A stretch of DNA of 9,315 nt from Atribacteria bacterium SCGC AAA255-N14 (GTDB taxonomy: Bacteria > Atribacterota > JS1 > SB-45 > 34-128), in NCBI GenBank assembly GCA_000405345.1, contig ASPC01000018.1, forward strand, positions 1-9,315, given 5' to 3'. A program made the translations under genes and the position numbers. This document shows, one piece after another, positions 1 to 6,175 of this stretch. A model generated the notes under the pieces. The model was not told the DNA's origin. It saw only the letters and a list, made by a program, of their open reading frames with translations, and made no database searches. Position 1 is the stretch's first letter. The number at the start of each line of letters is the position of its first letter.

Positions 1-99
1 AGAAGTTCATTTTACGAAGGGTATAAGGATTTGCAGGTTATTATGGGGGCAATAAATTCCACGAAAAAATGGAAAAATTTAGAATTAAAAATAACTTAA
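1..99 (+). CDS. C-terminal end of a probable Gfo/Idh/MocA-family oxidoreductase (partial)
   Basis: The frame is open from base 1 to a TAA at 97-99, giving 32 residues of a gene that starts left of the window. The text SSFYEGYKDLQVIMGAINST followed by KKWKNLEL resembles the usual last helix and strand of Gfo/Idh/MocA NAD(P)-dependent sugar or inositol dehydrogenases, which often end with a 'SFxDGYxxxxVxxAIxxSxxxxxWV' pattern. The Rossmann domain and catalytic residues lie outside the window, so the substrate cannot be named. The assignment rests on the short tail alone and is an inference from remembered family pattern; that an ORF ends here is seen directly. Confidence 0.5.
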   Translation, partial: RSSFYEGYKDLQVIMGAINSTKKWKNLELKIT

Positions 100-200
100 A
101 AGAAAATACGAGATTAGATTTTTAATTTGTTTTAAAAATAATATAGAAAATAGAAAATGGAAAGCTTTTTTCGAGAGGGGAAAGAAAAAAGGAGGTCAAT

Positions 201-385
201 ATGTTCTGGGGAGTAGTAGTGGGATTATAGCTACGGCTTTGTTGGGTTGTATTCCTTTATTCGGCTCACTTCTTGCTGGCTTTATTGCAGGATTGATTGT
301 TAGCGGAGTAGGAAGGGGGACGTTAGCTGGTTTTTTAAGTGGGAGTTTCGGAATATTAAATGTTGAGAATTTGTCCCAAATATAA
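201..385 (+). pseudogene. Small glycine-rich membrane protein, frameshifted (DUF5518-like)
   Basis: An ATG at 201 follows a strong AGGAGG (190-195) but reaches TAG at 228 after nine codons (MFWGVVVGL). Reading on in the next frame from about 221 gives IIATALLGCIPLFGSLLAGF, then AGLIVSGVGRGTLAGFLSGS, then FGILNVENLSQI, ending at TAA 383-385. One base missing near the GGG at 221-223 would join the halves as GVVVG-IIATALLG, a natural hydrophobic run. The restored product of about 61 residues has two glycine-rich membrane helices around a GxGRGxLAGxLSG turn, like small integral membrane proteins of the DUF5518 kind. No catalytic function is visible. The frameshift may be a mutation or a homopolymer error in the sequence. 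Confidence 0.5.
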
Positions 386-411
386 TTTAATCAATGATAG
401 GAGGAAGCATC

Positions 412-540
412 TTGCTTGACAGAAAAGGTGTAAGAGAATTTTTAGATGAAGAACTTAGGGAAACAGGAATACTCGATGCCATCTTTATAGGTACAGAGAA
501 CCTCCTCTGTACCTATATGCTGAATATTCTAAAGAGGTGA
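412..540 (+). CDS. Short hypothetical protein, 42 codons, TTG start
   Basis: A TTG at 412 lies 7 bases after GGAGGA (400-405) and opens a 42-codon frame ending TGA at 538-540. The product begins MLDRKGVREFLDEELRETGI and is acidic and likely helical in its first half. It sits 26 bases after the frameshifted membrane-protein gene on the same strand, so the two could be co-transcribed. Codons about 26-35 are made by a perfect 13-bp inverted repeat (486-517), so the end of the frame may derive from an inserted or regulatory hairpin rather than protein sequence under selection. I do not recognise the family. The ribosome site argues that it is or was translated. Confidence 0.4.
   Translation: MLDRKGVREFLDEELRETGILDAIFIGTENLLCTYMLNILKR
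486..517 (+). repeat. Perfect 13-bp inverted repeat (hairpin)
   Basis: The arm TATAGGTACAGAG (486-498) is exactly complementary to CTCTGTACCTATA (505-517), with a six-base loop AACCTC. No T-run follows on the plus strand (ATGCTGAATATT), so it is not a standard intrinsic terminator. It lies inside the short ORF 412-540. It could be the hairpin of a small repeat, an attenuator or a protein-binding site. Confidence 0.75.
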
Positions 541-574
541 AGTGTCGTCTTATTCCAGGTATTTGGTGATTAAA

Positions 575-605
575 TTGCATGATTAAGTACCTCCTTTGGT
601 ATAAT
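575..605 (+). promoter_or_regulatory. Possible promoter for the 66-codon membrane gene (extended -10)
   Basis: TATAAT at 600-605 is preceded by TGG (597-599), giving a TGnTATAAT extended -10 element. A weak TTGCAT at 575-580 is 19 bases upstream, a poor -35. The next gene begins at 711, leaving a leader of about 100 bases. Inferred from consensus only. Confidence 0.4.
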
Positions 606-710
606 GTATTAAAGGAAATAAGTAAGATAATGTAGAAATAATATAATATGATGATTTTATGATGGGTAATAGAGTTCTTCTTTAAATAAAGCCAAAAGAG
701 GTGATATAAA

Positions 711-911
711 GTGAGCTTTAAAAGTTTGGTGGATTCAAAAATAAAAAAATGTGATTTGATTGACATAAAGTTAATTCAATTAAGTTCTGCTGCTTTTATT
801 TTAATCATAGCAAAGTTTTGGAAGCCACTACTTAGTTTAGATTGGTATTGGTATGGGGTGATTTTTGTCTTAGCAATGATAAAACCTATATATAAAATGC
901 TGAGTAGATAG
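711..911 (+). CDS. Small two-helix membrane protein, 66 residues
   Basis: The GTG at 711 follows AGAGGTGAT (697-705) at good spacing. The 66-residue product has a short polar N-terminus (residues 1-19, several lysines), a hydrophobic helix at about 20-37, a turn with KPLLSLDWYWY (38-48) rich in aromatics, and a second helix at about 48-61, ending in basic residues (KMLSR). This layout predicts a helical hairpin in the inner membrane. Similar small proteins with a 'LAKLWPxLxSLDWYWY'-like signature are familiar from anaerobic bacteria and archaea, but I know no assigned function. No partner is evident: the neighbours are an unrelated short ORF and a palindromic repeat. Confidence 0.65.
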   Translation: MSFKSLVDSKIKKCDLIDIKLIQLSSAAFILIIAKFWKPLLSLDWYWYGVIFVLAMIKPIYKMLSR

Positions 912-930
912 CTTATTTAGCAATTATAAT

Positions 931-1026
931 ATGACAAAGAACCGTCAGAGCGTGTGAAAGCTAAAGTATACTTTACCCAAAAGGTGACTTTTCACACAGT
1001 CTGACGTCAGACCGTCCCTTTGACAT
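931..1026 (+). repeat. Composite palindromic repeat with nested hairpins
   Basis: About 96 bases of nested symmetry. An outer arm ATGACAAAG (931-939) pairs with CTTTGACAT (1018-1026), 8 of 9. A long arm 943-960 (CGTCAGAGCGTGTGAAAG) pairs with 988-1006 with one extra base and two mismatches. Inside the loop is the perfect 14-bp palindrome TAAAGTATACTTTA (962-975). Overlapping the right arm is a second perfect palindrome, GTCTGACGTCAGAC (999-1012). The ACCGTC / GACCGTCCC motifs resemble interspersed hairpins common in low-GC anaerobes. No T-run follows. It lies in the gap between two genes, consistent with a non-autonomous repeat. Confidence 0.7.
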
Positions 1027-1054
1027 GTATTAATAATTTGGAAGGAGCCTGTAA

Positions 1055-1630
1055 ATGTCTAAAGTATATCAAGTAAAAGTAACAATTATGTATATAGAAC
1101 CCGCAATCTGGCGGAGGTTGATTATACCTTCAAATATTACCTTTCATAAATTTCATAAAATTATCCAGGCGGCATTTGGCTGGCAAAGCTACCATCTTTT
1201 CAACTTTGATTTCAAGGATTTTGTAGTGCATATTCCAGACCCTACTTGGGCTCCGGCTGAATTGTATGGAGTGCCTGAGAAAAATGCAAAGAGGCTTAAG
1301 ATTGATGAATTTATGAAAGAAGGAGCAGGGTTTATTTATACCTATGATTTTGGGGATAACTGGGAGCATAAAATTATAGTAGAAAAAACTATGGACGCAA
1401 AAAAGGGTTTACACTACCCAATGTGTCTTGTAGGGGAACGACATAGACCACCAGAAGATGTTGGTGGAACGGGTGGTTATGAAATGTTTCTTGAAGCTAT
1501 AAATGACCCAAAGCACCCAGAATATGACGATATGTTAGTTTGGGCAGAAAAAGATACCGGTGGCAGGAAGTTTGACCCTGAATATTTCTATATTAATGAA
1601 GTAAACAGGTTATTGGAGAAGATTAAATAA
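1055..1630 (+). CDS. pRiA4b ORF-3-like protein (PF07929 / IS1096 ORF3 family)
   Basis: The 191-residue product starts at an ATG 7 bases after GGAAGGAG (1040-1047). It shows the family pattern in order: an N-terminal strand with IWRRLIIPSNITF (residues 18-30), an aromatic helix IIQAAFGWQSYHLFNF (36-51), the signature YTYDFGDNWEHKI (95-107), a CLVGERHRPPEDVGGTGGY segment (124-142) and a C-terminal DPKHPEYDD...FDPEYFYIN block (151-181). Length matches the usual 170-200 residues, so it appears intact. Proteins of this family occur on plasmids, transposons and mobile islands; no biochemical function is firmly established. It is preceded by the composite repeat and followed head to head (3' ends facing) by a truncated OLD-family ATPase on the other strand, an accessory-DNA setting. 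Confidence 0.9.
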   Translation: MSKVYQVKVTIMYIEPAIWRRLIIPSNITFHKFHKIIQAAFGWQSYHLFNFDFKDFVVHIPDPTWAPAELYGVPEKNAKRLKIDEFMKEGAGFIYTYDFGDNWEHKIIVEKTMDAKKGLHYPMCLVGERHRPPEDVGGTGGYEMFLEAINDPKHPEYDDMLVWAEKDTGGRKFDPEYFYINEVNRLLEKIK

Positions 1631-1638
1631 TTAAGTTT

Positions 1639-1800
1639 TTAATTGACCCATACAATGATTATTATACCGGAAAGAATTGCTGATAAAATGTTCGACTTGC
1701 CGTGGTTGTTTTGCCCTATAAAAATCATCAAGTCTTCAGCAGATAAAGATAGTTCATGAATTGATCGCCAGTTGTGTATGATAAGCTTACGTATTTTCAT
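1639..1800 (-). pseudogene. Truncated start of an OLD-family ATPase/nuclease (53 codons)
   Basis: On the minus strand an ATG at 1800 lies downstream of AGGAGG (1813-1818, 12 bases away) with a closer AAGGAA. The 53-codon frame begins MKIRKLIIHNWRSIHELSLS and contains a Walker A, GQNNHGKSN (residues 29-37), then ILSAIL. This is the typical N-terminus of OLD-like ATP-dependent endonucleases and AAA_15/SMC-type ATPases, which normally run to 500 residues or more. Similarity appears to stop near residue 43, and the frame ends TAA at 1639-1641, right against the end of the pRiA4b-like gene. The rest of the ATPase, including Walker B and the Toprim nuclease domain, is absent from the window. Probably a deletion remnant left by recombination or insertion of the neighbour. 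Confidence 0.7.
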
Positions 1801-1969
1801 CTTATTTCCTTACCTCCTAAATTAATACATAAATTCATTTTTTTAGTCTTATATACCGATTTTTCTTAATTCTGATATATCAATTTAAACATCATCAACA
1901 TAAAACGATTAACTCATTTTCTTATTTTGTCTATAATTGCCAAGGGACAATTCTGTCAAGTTGACCACC

Positions 1970-2182
1970 TTATTGTATTTTTGTGCATTGATATTGATCT
2001 TTAATATAACGATGAAAATACGAACCATAAGATGATGCAGACATCAAAGCATTGTATATGGACTCTGAAATATTAAAATATTGGTAAATACCACCATCTT
2101 GAAATTCTATTTCCAAAGTTTGTAATTTTGCGTCATAACCAATAGAACGTATATTACTTGAACTAACGGTTTTTCTAATCAT
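1970..2182 (-). CDS. KTSC-domain protein, 70 residues
   Basis: The 70-residue product starts at 2182 after a GGAG site. It contains a whole KTSC domain (PF13619 type): SSNIRSIGYDAKLQTLEIEF (residues 8-27), a DGGIYQYFNI strand-turn (29-38), a helix SIYNALMSASSYGSYF (41-56) and HRYIKDQY (57-64). KTSC domains are small, occur alone or fused to lysyl-tRNA-synthetase-like or phage proteins, and are common in phages and mobile regions. Their biochemical role is unknown to me. The gene stands alone, flanked by an OLD-like fragment and 276 bases of AT-rich DNA with no clear gene. Confidence 0.85.
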   Translation of the reverse strand: MIRKTVSSSNIRSIGYDAKLQTLEIEFQDGGIYQYFNISESIYNALMSASSYGSYFHRYIKDQYQCTKIQ

Positions 2183-2458
2183 ATTTTAATCTCCAATCTT
2201 GCCTATTTTTACATTATTTCTCCTTGATACAAGTAATTCACCGAGTAATATGTCGTAAAGGACCTGTTTATTAATATACATTGTTGCTCTACTTTGATTC
2301 TCTTACATCAAACATTTTTCGATAATGCAAAAACTCACCAATACAAAGCAACGCAACAGAATAACTACCAATGAAATGCATTGTTATCTGTGCTTTTTTT
2401 TCAATGATACTATTTTTGTATAGTCAATAAATTGTAAGTAACGATTCTTTTTTATTTC
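2183..2458. other. AT-rich intergenic stretch, no gene supported
   Basis: The stretch separates the KTSC gene from the 3' end of the sbcC-like gene. The longest ATG-started minus-strand frame I followed (2289-2381, 30 codons) has no ribosome site and no familiar sequence. A short ACTAT/ATAGT inverted repeat lies near 2409-2423, too weak to call a terminator for sbcC. The composition is similar to neighbouring intergenic DNA. Confidence 0.4.
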
Positions 2459-4900
2459 TTATAAAGCCATTTCAATACATTTGCCACTTAGCATTTCAGC
2501 AGTTTGAGGATGGCAGGTTAAGAAAATTACCTGTCTGGTTTTTGCAAATTCGTTAATTTGCCCTGCAGCCAGAGCTTGCCTACCTAAATCCATGTCTACA
2601 AGAGGGTCATCAAGTATAAGAAAGCCTGATTTATCCTGGAGAAAATATTCTGCCATGGTAAGCCGCAGTGCTAGAGAAAATGTATCTTTTGTACCAAAGG
2701 AAAGCAAATTATAGGTAAGTGAAGAGCCATCATCTTTTATCAATTTTCCAGGGAGGTCCTGTTCCATTTCAACTCTGTAAAAAGATTTTCCTGACATATG
2801 AATAAAATATTTTACGAATTTTTTTTGAAATCCTTCATAAGTTTTTATATCCATTTTTCCAAGTATATCAATTGCTTTTTCTTTTATATGTGCTATAGCC
2901 TTCCCATCAAGAAGTATTCTTTGAAAATTCTGTTCTGATTCACCAAGCTGTATCTTAAGTTCTTCAGAGGATTGATCAGGTTTTTGACTTTCTATAGTAA
3001 TCTTTTGTTCACGTAAACTTGAAATCTCTTCCTGAACTTTTCGGTCATTATAGTTAAGCATGTCAATATAATCATAAAAACTCTTATAATCATCAAATCC
3101 ATCAGGCAATACGGCGAGATTTCCCAGTTTTATATTTAATTCTTTCTGCTTATGCTGTTTGCCCCCAAGCAGGGAAATCATTTCATCGTGACTTTTATAT
3201 TTTTCTTTCCAGTCCTTAATCTGCTCTAATCCTTCCTTCTTTTTCTTTTGAAGATCTTCAAGTTCCAACTCAAGACGAACCTGCTCGACAGATATCTTTT
3301 CCAAAGGACGTACTTGTTTTTCTTTCCCCAACTGTTTATATTTTTTTTCTAATTCCTCATATCTTTCTTGCCTAAGCTCTTCTATAAAACTACGCTTGGC
3401 GTACTCAACCTCACCTCTTAGTCTTTCGTATTCCATATTAGTAGATTGAGCTTTTTCAAAGGTATCTATTCCAAGTCTTTTAAATTCGTCTTCGACTTCT
3501 TTTGTTTTTTCCTCTTTTTTGCAAATTAGCTTATCTATTTCACCTTCTCCTGCCTGGACTTCCATTCTCCAGTCCTCGTGTTCTAAAATCAGCTTACCCT
3601 GGAAGGTTTTTTCTATTTTTTCACCTTGACCCAAGGTAAGAGTTTCCTCTTTTTCTGACACATCTCTAAGTGTCAAAACTTGCTGGTTTTTTGCAAAAAA
3701 GGATATGGTCAGCTTTGAAGCCTTAATTTTATTTTCAAGATCTTTTACTTCCTGTTTTTTATTTTTAAGTAATTCAATGTCTTCTTCTGTTACCTTTTTA
3801 GCTTTGAAAAGTTTATTTTCAGCATCTTCTATTTTTTTATGGAGCTTATGCAGGTTCTTAAACCATTTGCGAAATTCTTTGTTTTCCTGATTCTGGCGGG
3901 ATTCATCTTCTTCTTTTTCGAGTTTTTTCTTCTTTTCTTCCATTTTGCTAACTATGGGGCCAACTTCGATCAACAGCCAATTTTCTTTAATCGGCCATTC
4001 TTTACTGATCTTTTTTATCTCTTCTATTCCGTGAACAATTTTTTCCAAATCATTTTCTATTTGCTGACGTTCTTGTATTTGAGATCTTATGCCCTTATAT
4101 TGATTTAATTCATCCTTAATTTTCTTTTGCTTGCCTTCCTCGTCCTGAATCTTTTTATTTACTTCATCAATTTCTATTTCTACCTTGTATGTTTCATCAT
4201 AATCTTTTTCGATTCCTTCTTTTTCATAGTAGGTCTTTAGTATCTTTCCTACACCTTTTTTGAAAGGATTATTTATGCCCCGACCATTTTCAGGTGCTCC
4301 TTTTTCCATATCCCAATGCTGAAAACAATCTTCATATTCCCGGTCAAGTCTTGACCTTAACTTTTCTACTGACACACCATCTGTTTCCATGACTGAGGAC
4401 CTGAGAATAGCACCCAGATCCGGCCTGATATTTACATCTTCATCATGTAATATATTCATTGTTTTATCCAGCGTAGACTGCCATGTTAGTAATATATTGT
4501 TTACAGTACCCTGATGGGCAGGAAGAAGTTCATCTATCAGTCTGGATACTTCTCCATCTGTAGTAAATTCCCCTAAATCGGGAGATTTAAGAATTGACGA
4601 ACCTTTCCTGTTTCCGGGTTTCCATGTTTTTTCAAGAAAATAATCTTTCCCTTCCGTTTGAAATTCAAGAGAAACTCGAATCGTATCTCCACCTTTTACC
4701 GGCATGTATTCTTTCATCAAATTGTCAAATCTTACCTTTGTTAATTCAACCTCGGTGAAAAATACAGATTTTAAGGCATTTAATAAAGTAGATTTACCTG
4801 CCTCATTGGGACCAAGTATCACCGTAAGCCCTGGGCAAAATTCAACTTTTTTGTCTGAAATTCCGGCAAATGGTTTTAACTGTATGCTCTTAAGTTTCAT
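2459..4900 (-). CDS. sbcC: SbcC/YhaN-like Rad50-family ATPase without a zinc hook, 813 residues
   Basis: This is the SMC/Rad50-type ATPase partner of the SbcD-like nuclease encoded just upstream. Walker A is GPNEAGKST at residues 30-38, with a likely Q-loop glutamine at 141 (LLTWQSTLDK). Lysine- and glutamate-rich coiled coil runs about 225-395 and 455-660, interrupted by a beta-rich insert at about 398-455 (KLILEHEDWRMEVQAGEGEI). The signature is LLSFGTKDTFSLALRL (732-747), Walker B is FLILDD (760-765), and the H-loop histidine is 797 in TCHPQ. No CxxC hook is present, and the protein is shorter than SbcC (about 1000-1200 residues); this resembles YhaN-like members. The start ATG overlaps the end of the sbcD frame by 11 bases and has AAGGGA upstream, suggesting translational coupling. 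By family knowledge it gates ATP-dependent processing of DNA ends and hairpins. It appears intact. Confidence 0.85.
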   Translation of the reverse strand: MKLKSIQLKPFAGISDKKVEFCPGLTVILGPNEAGKSTLLNALKSVFFTEVELTKVRFDNLMKEYMPVKGGDTIRVSLEFQTEGKDYFLEKTWKPGNRKGSSILKSPDLGEFTTDGEVSRLIDELLPAHQGTVNNILLTWQSTLDKTMNILHDEDVNIRPDLGAILRSSVMETDGVSVEKLRSRLDREYEDCFQHWDMEKGAPENGRGINNPFKKGVGKILKTYYEKEGIEKDYDETYKVEIEIDEVNKKIQDEEGKQKKIKDELNQYKGIRSQIQERQQIENDLEKIVHGIEEIKKISKEWPIKENWLLIEVGPIVSKMEEKKKKLEKEEDESRQNQENKEFRKWFKNLHKLHKKIEDAENKLFKAKKVTEEDIELLKNKKQEVKDLENKIKASKLTISFFAKNQQVLTLRDVSEKEETLTLGQGEKIEKTFQGKLILEHEDWRMEVQAGEGEIDKLICKKEEKTKEVEDEFKRLGIDTFEKAQSTNMEYERLRGEVEYAKRSFIEELRQERYEELEKKYKQLGKEKQVRPLEKISVEQVRLELELEDLQKKKKEGLEQIKDWKEKYKSHDEMISLLGGKQHKQKELNIKLGNLAVLPDGFDDYKSFYDYIDMLNYNDRKVQEEISSLREQKITIESQKPDQSSEELKIQLGESEQNFQRILLDGKAIAHIKEKAIDILGKMDIKTYEGFQKKFVKYFIHMSGKSFYRVEMEQDLPGKLIKDDGSSLTYNLLSFGTKDTFSLALRLTMAEYFLQDKSGFLILDDPLVDMDLGRQALAAGQINEFAKTRQVIFLTCHPQTAEMLSGKCIEMAL

Positions 4901-5276
4901 TGCGTACTTCCCTTATTAGGTCATAGGCTTTTTGCAGCGACTTAAAAGATATCTCTTCCTTCTCTTCAAGCAGGGACAAAAGAAGCTGATGCGGAAATGA
5001 ATTTTCTGTAAATTTACTGTTAATAAGATCAGAGGTAATTGACTCATTCAATTCATCTTTAACTGTTTGAAGAAGCAACACCTTATCATTTATTAAGTCT
5101 ATGGCTTCTTCGACCCGGTCTAACTCTTTCTTTCTCAATCGCCCCTTTAAGATGAGGCGCAACACCACATTGCTGAATTCATCACCAGTATATTTCCGCT
5201 TCATTGAAGTAATGTCGTTATCATCATTCAGTGAAACCTGGTTGATAGAAAAGTGGTATTTCCCGGTACTAACTTT
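4890..5276 (-). pseudogene. sbcD: C-terminal part of the sbcD-like gene, separated by a nonsense codon
   Basis: Directly after the TAA at 5277-5279, and in the same frame, the sequence reads KVSTGKYHFSINQVSL, then NDDNDITSMKRKYTGDEFSN, then VVLRLILKGRLRKKELDRVE, ending at TAA 4890-4892. The first segment is the strand that follows the nuclease core in SbcD/YhaO proteins, and VVLRLILKG plus the later FPHQLLLSLLEE helix match their C-terminal capping and SbcC-binding region. A 104-codon frame can be opened at the ATG at 5204, but there is no ribosome site before it (ACATTACTTCA), so it should not be taken as a separate small gene. Its last 11 bases overlap the start of the sbcC-like gene, as expected of an original sbcD-sbcC pair. 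Confidence 0.8.
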
Positions 5277-6017
5277 TTAAACTTTGATGTTCGAAGAAGA
5301 TTCCAGGTCAATAATGAAGGCGCTGCCTTGGTGTTTGCAGTCAAAGCCGTCAGGTTCCGGAGTCCCGGGAATGAGAATTCTGGAGTTTTTGTCCGGATTT
5401 TCAGGCCAGGGCAGATGAGTATGACCAAGCAGCCACAGGTCAAGCCCGGAAGATTCCAGTTCTTTCTGCGTCATGGGATAGTAGGTTTTATCAAAATCAG
5501 GAGAGACACTTTCAAGACTTCCATGTGCTAAACCAATTTTTATTGAATCATCCTCAGAACTTTTCTGGAAATTAACCCGCTTGATCATGTTCTCACTCGA
5601 GTGTTTTGCATTGCATGGTGCAGCATAAATCTTAATTTTCAAATGATATTTATTAAGGTCATACATATCAGGATTTTTTAGAATTAAAATACGGTCACCT
5701 GCATGTTTGGAGAATTCATTCCACAAATTGCTGTCATGAGTGTAATAATCGTGGTTACCAGGCATTATAACAACCAGTTCACCCTCAAACTCATTAAGTG
5801 TCCTGGCAGCCCTGGAAATATCTTTGACATTAAGCGTTGTCCGGTCAAACAAATCACCGGCCATAACAAAAAGAGTACAACTTTCCTGGTTGGCTAGTTT
5901 AACCATATTTTCAAGTGTTTCATACCTCGCATTGATAAGTTCATCCTGAACATCCGGGTATCCTGCAAAACGCATTCCCAGATGCAGGTCTGCAGTGTGA
6001 AATATTTTTATTCCCAT
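5277..6017 (-). CDS. sbcD: SbcD/YhaO-like metallophosphoesterase, N-terminal nuclease part (cut short by an in-frame stop)
   Basis: Residues 1-246 form the Mre11/SbcD calcineurin-like phosphoesterase domain with every metal-binding motif: DLHLG (D10, H12), GDLFDR (D55), GNHD (N88, H89, D90), AHG (H165) and GHTH (H199, H201). The start at 6017 follows AGAGGTT. SbcD-type nucleases cut DNA ends and hairpins with an SbcC ATPase, which is encoded immediately downstream. Translation stops at TAA 5277-5279 after ...SSSNIKV, but the same frame continues open for 128 further codons with typical SbcD C-terminal sequence. Read through, the gene would encode about 375 residues, the usual SbcD length. A truncated protein could keep catalytic residues but would lack the region that contacts SbcC. 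The TAA may derive from GAA, since related proteins commonly have VxVEKVSTGKY here. Confidence 0.85.
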   Translation of the reverse strand: MGIKIFHTADLHLGMRFAGYPDVQDELINARYETLENMVKLANQESCTLFVMAGDLFDRTTLNVKDISRAARTLNEFEGELVVIMPGNHDYYTHDSNLWNEFSKHAGDRILILKNPDMYDLNKYHLKIKIYAAPCNAKHSSENMIKRVNFQKSSEDDSIKIGLAHGSLESVSPDFDKTYYPMTQKELESSGLDLWLLGHTHLPWPENPDKNSRILIPGTPEPDGFDCKHQGSAFIIDLESSSNIKV

Positions 6018-6110
6018 TTTAACCTCTTATGAAATTTGTAAAGATAACTTTGTTGCTCAAGGGCACAAACAATCTTTACTGTCAACAACGAAAACTTCGA
6101 TCGAGTAGGA

Positions 6111-6175
6111 GGTAGATAATTAATTTATCTACCGTCCCCTCACACCACCGTACGTACCGTTCGGTATACGGCGGT
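6111..6175 (-). ncRNA. Intron ribozyme domains V and VI
   Basis: Domain V spans 6144-6175: on the minus strand ACCGCCGTA pairs with TACGGTGGT (one G-U), followed by a two-base CG bulge, then TACC/GGTA closed by GAAC. Domain VI is GGTAGATAA (6111-6119) pairing with TTATCTACC (6125-6133). The predicted branch-point adenosine (6106) and the 3' splice site (6100) follow. These are the catalytic core elements, and both appear structurally intact. Confidence 0.85.

Noticed and set aside
486..517. Rho-independent terminator
   Set aside because: The stem is strong but no T-run follows on either strand and it lies inside an open frame.
485..766. Minus-strand 93-codon frame
   Set aside because: It runs antisense through the hairpin, the promoter region and the start of the 66-codon gene, with AT-driven Ile/Tyr/Leu composition and no family likeness.
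2289..2381. Minus-strand 30-codon frame (MHFIGSYSVALL...)
   Set aside because: No ribosome site, very short, no recognised sequence; it could be a decayed fragment but cannot be supported.
3705..4108. Plus-strand frames rich in Phe/Leu/Ser opposite sbcC
   Set aside because: They are antisense shadows of the Lys/Glu-rich coiled coil, with no ribosome sites of their own.
4890..5204. Independent 104-residue gene between sbcD and sbcC
   Set aside because: It is in the same frame as the nuclease, has no ribosome site before its ATG, and its sequence matches the SbcD C-terminal region; it is the split end of sbcD.
6040..6077. Promoter or terminator hairpin between the intron and sbcD (AAAGAT...ATCTTT, TTGACA near 6081-6086)
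   Set aside because: The inner pairing is imperfect and no good -10 lies at the right distance from the TTGACA on the minus strand, so neither call is safe.
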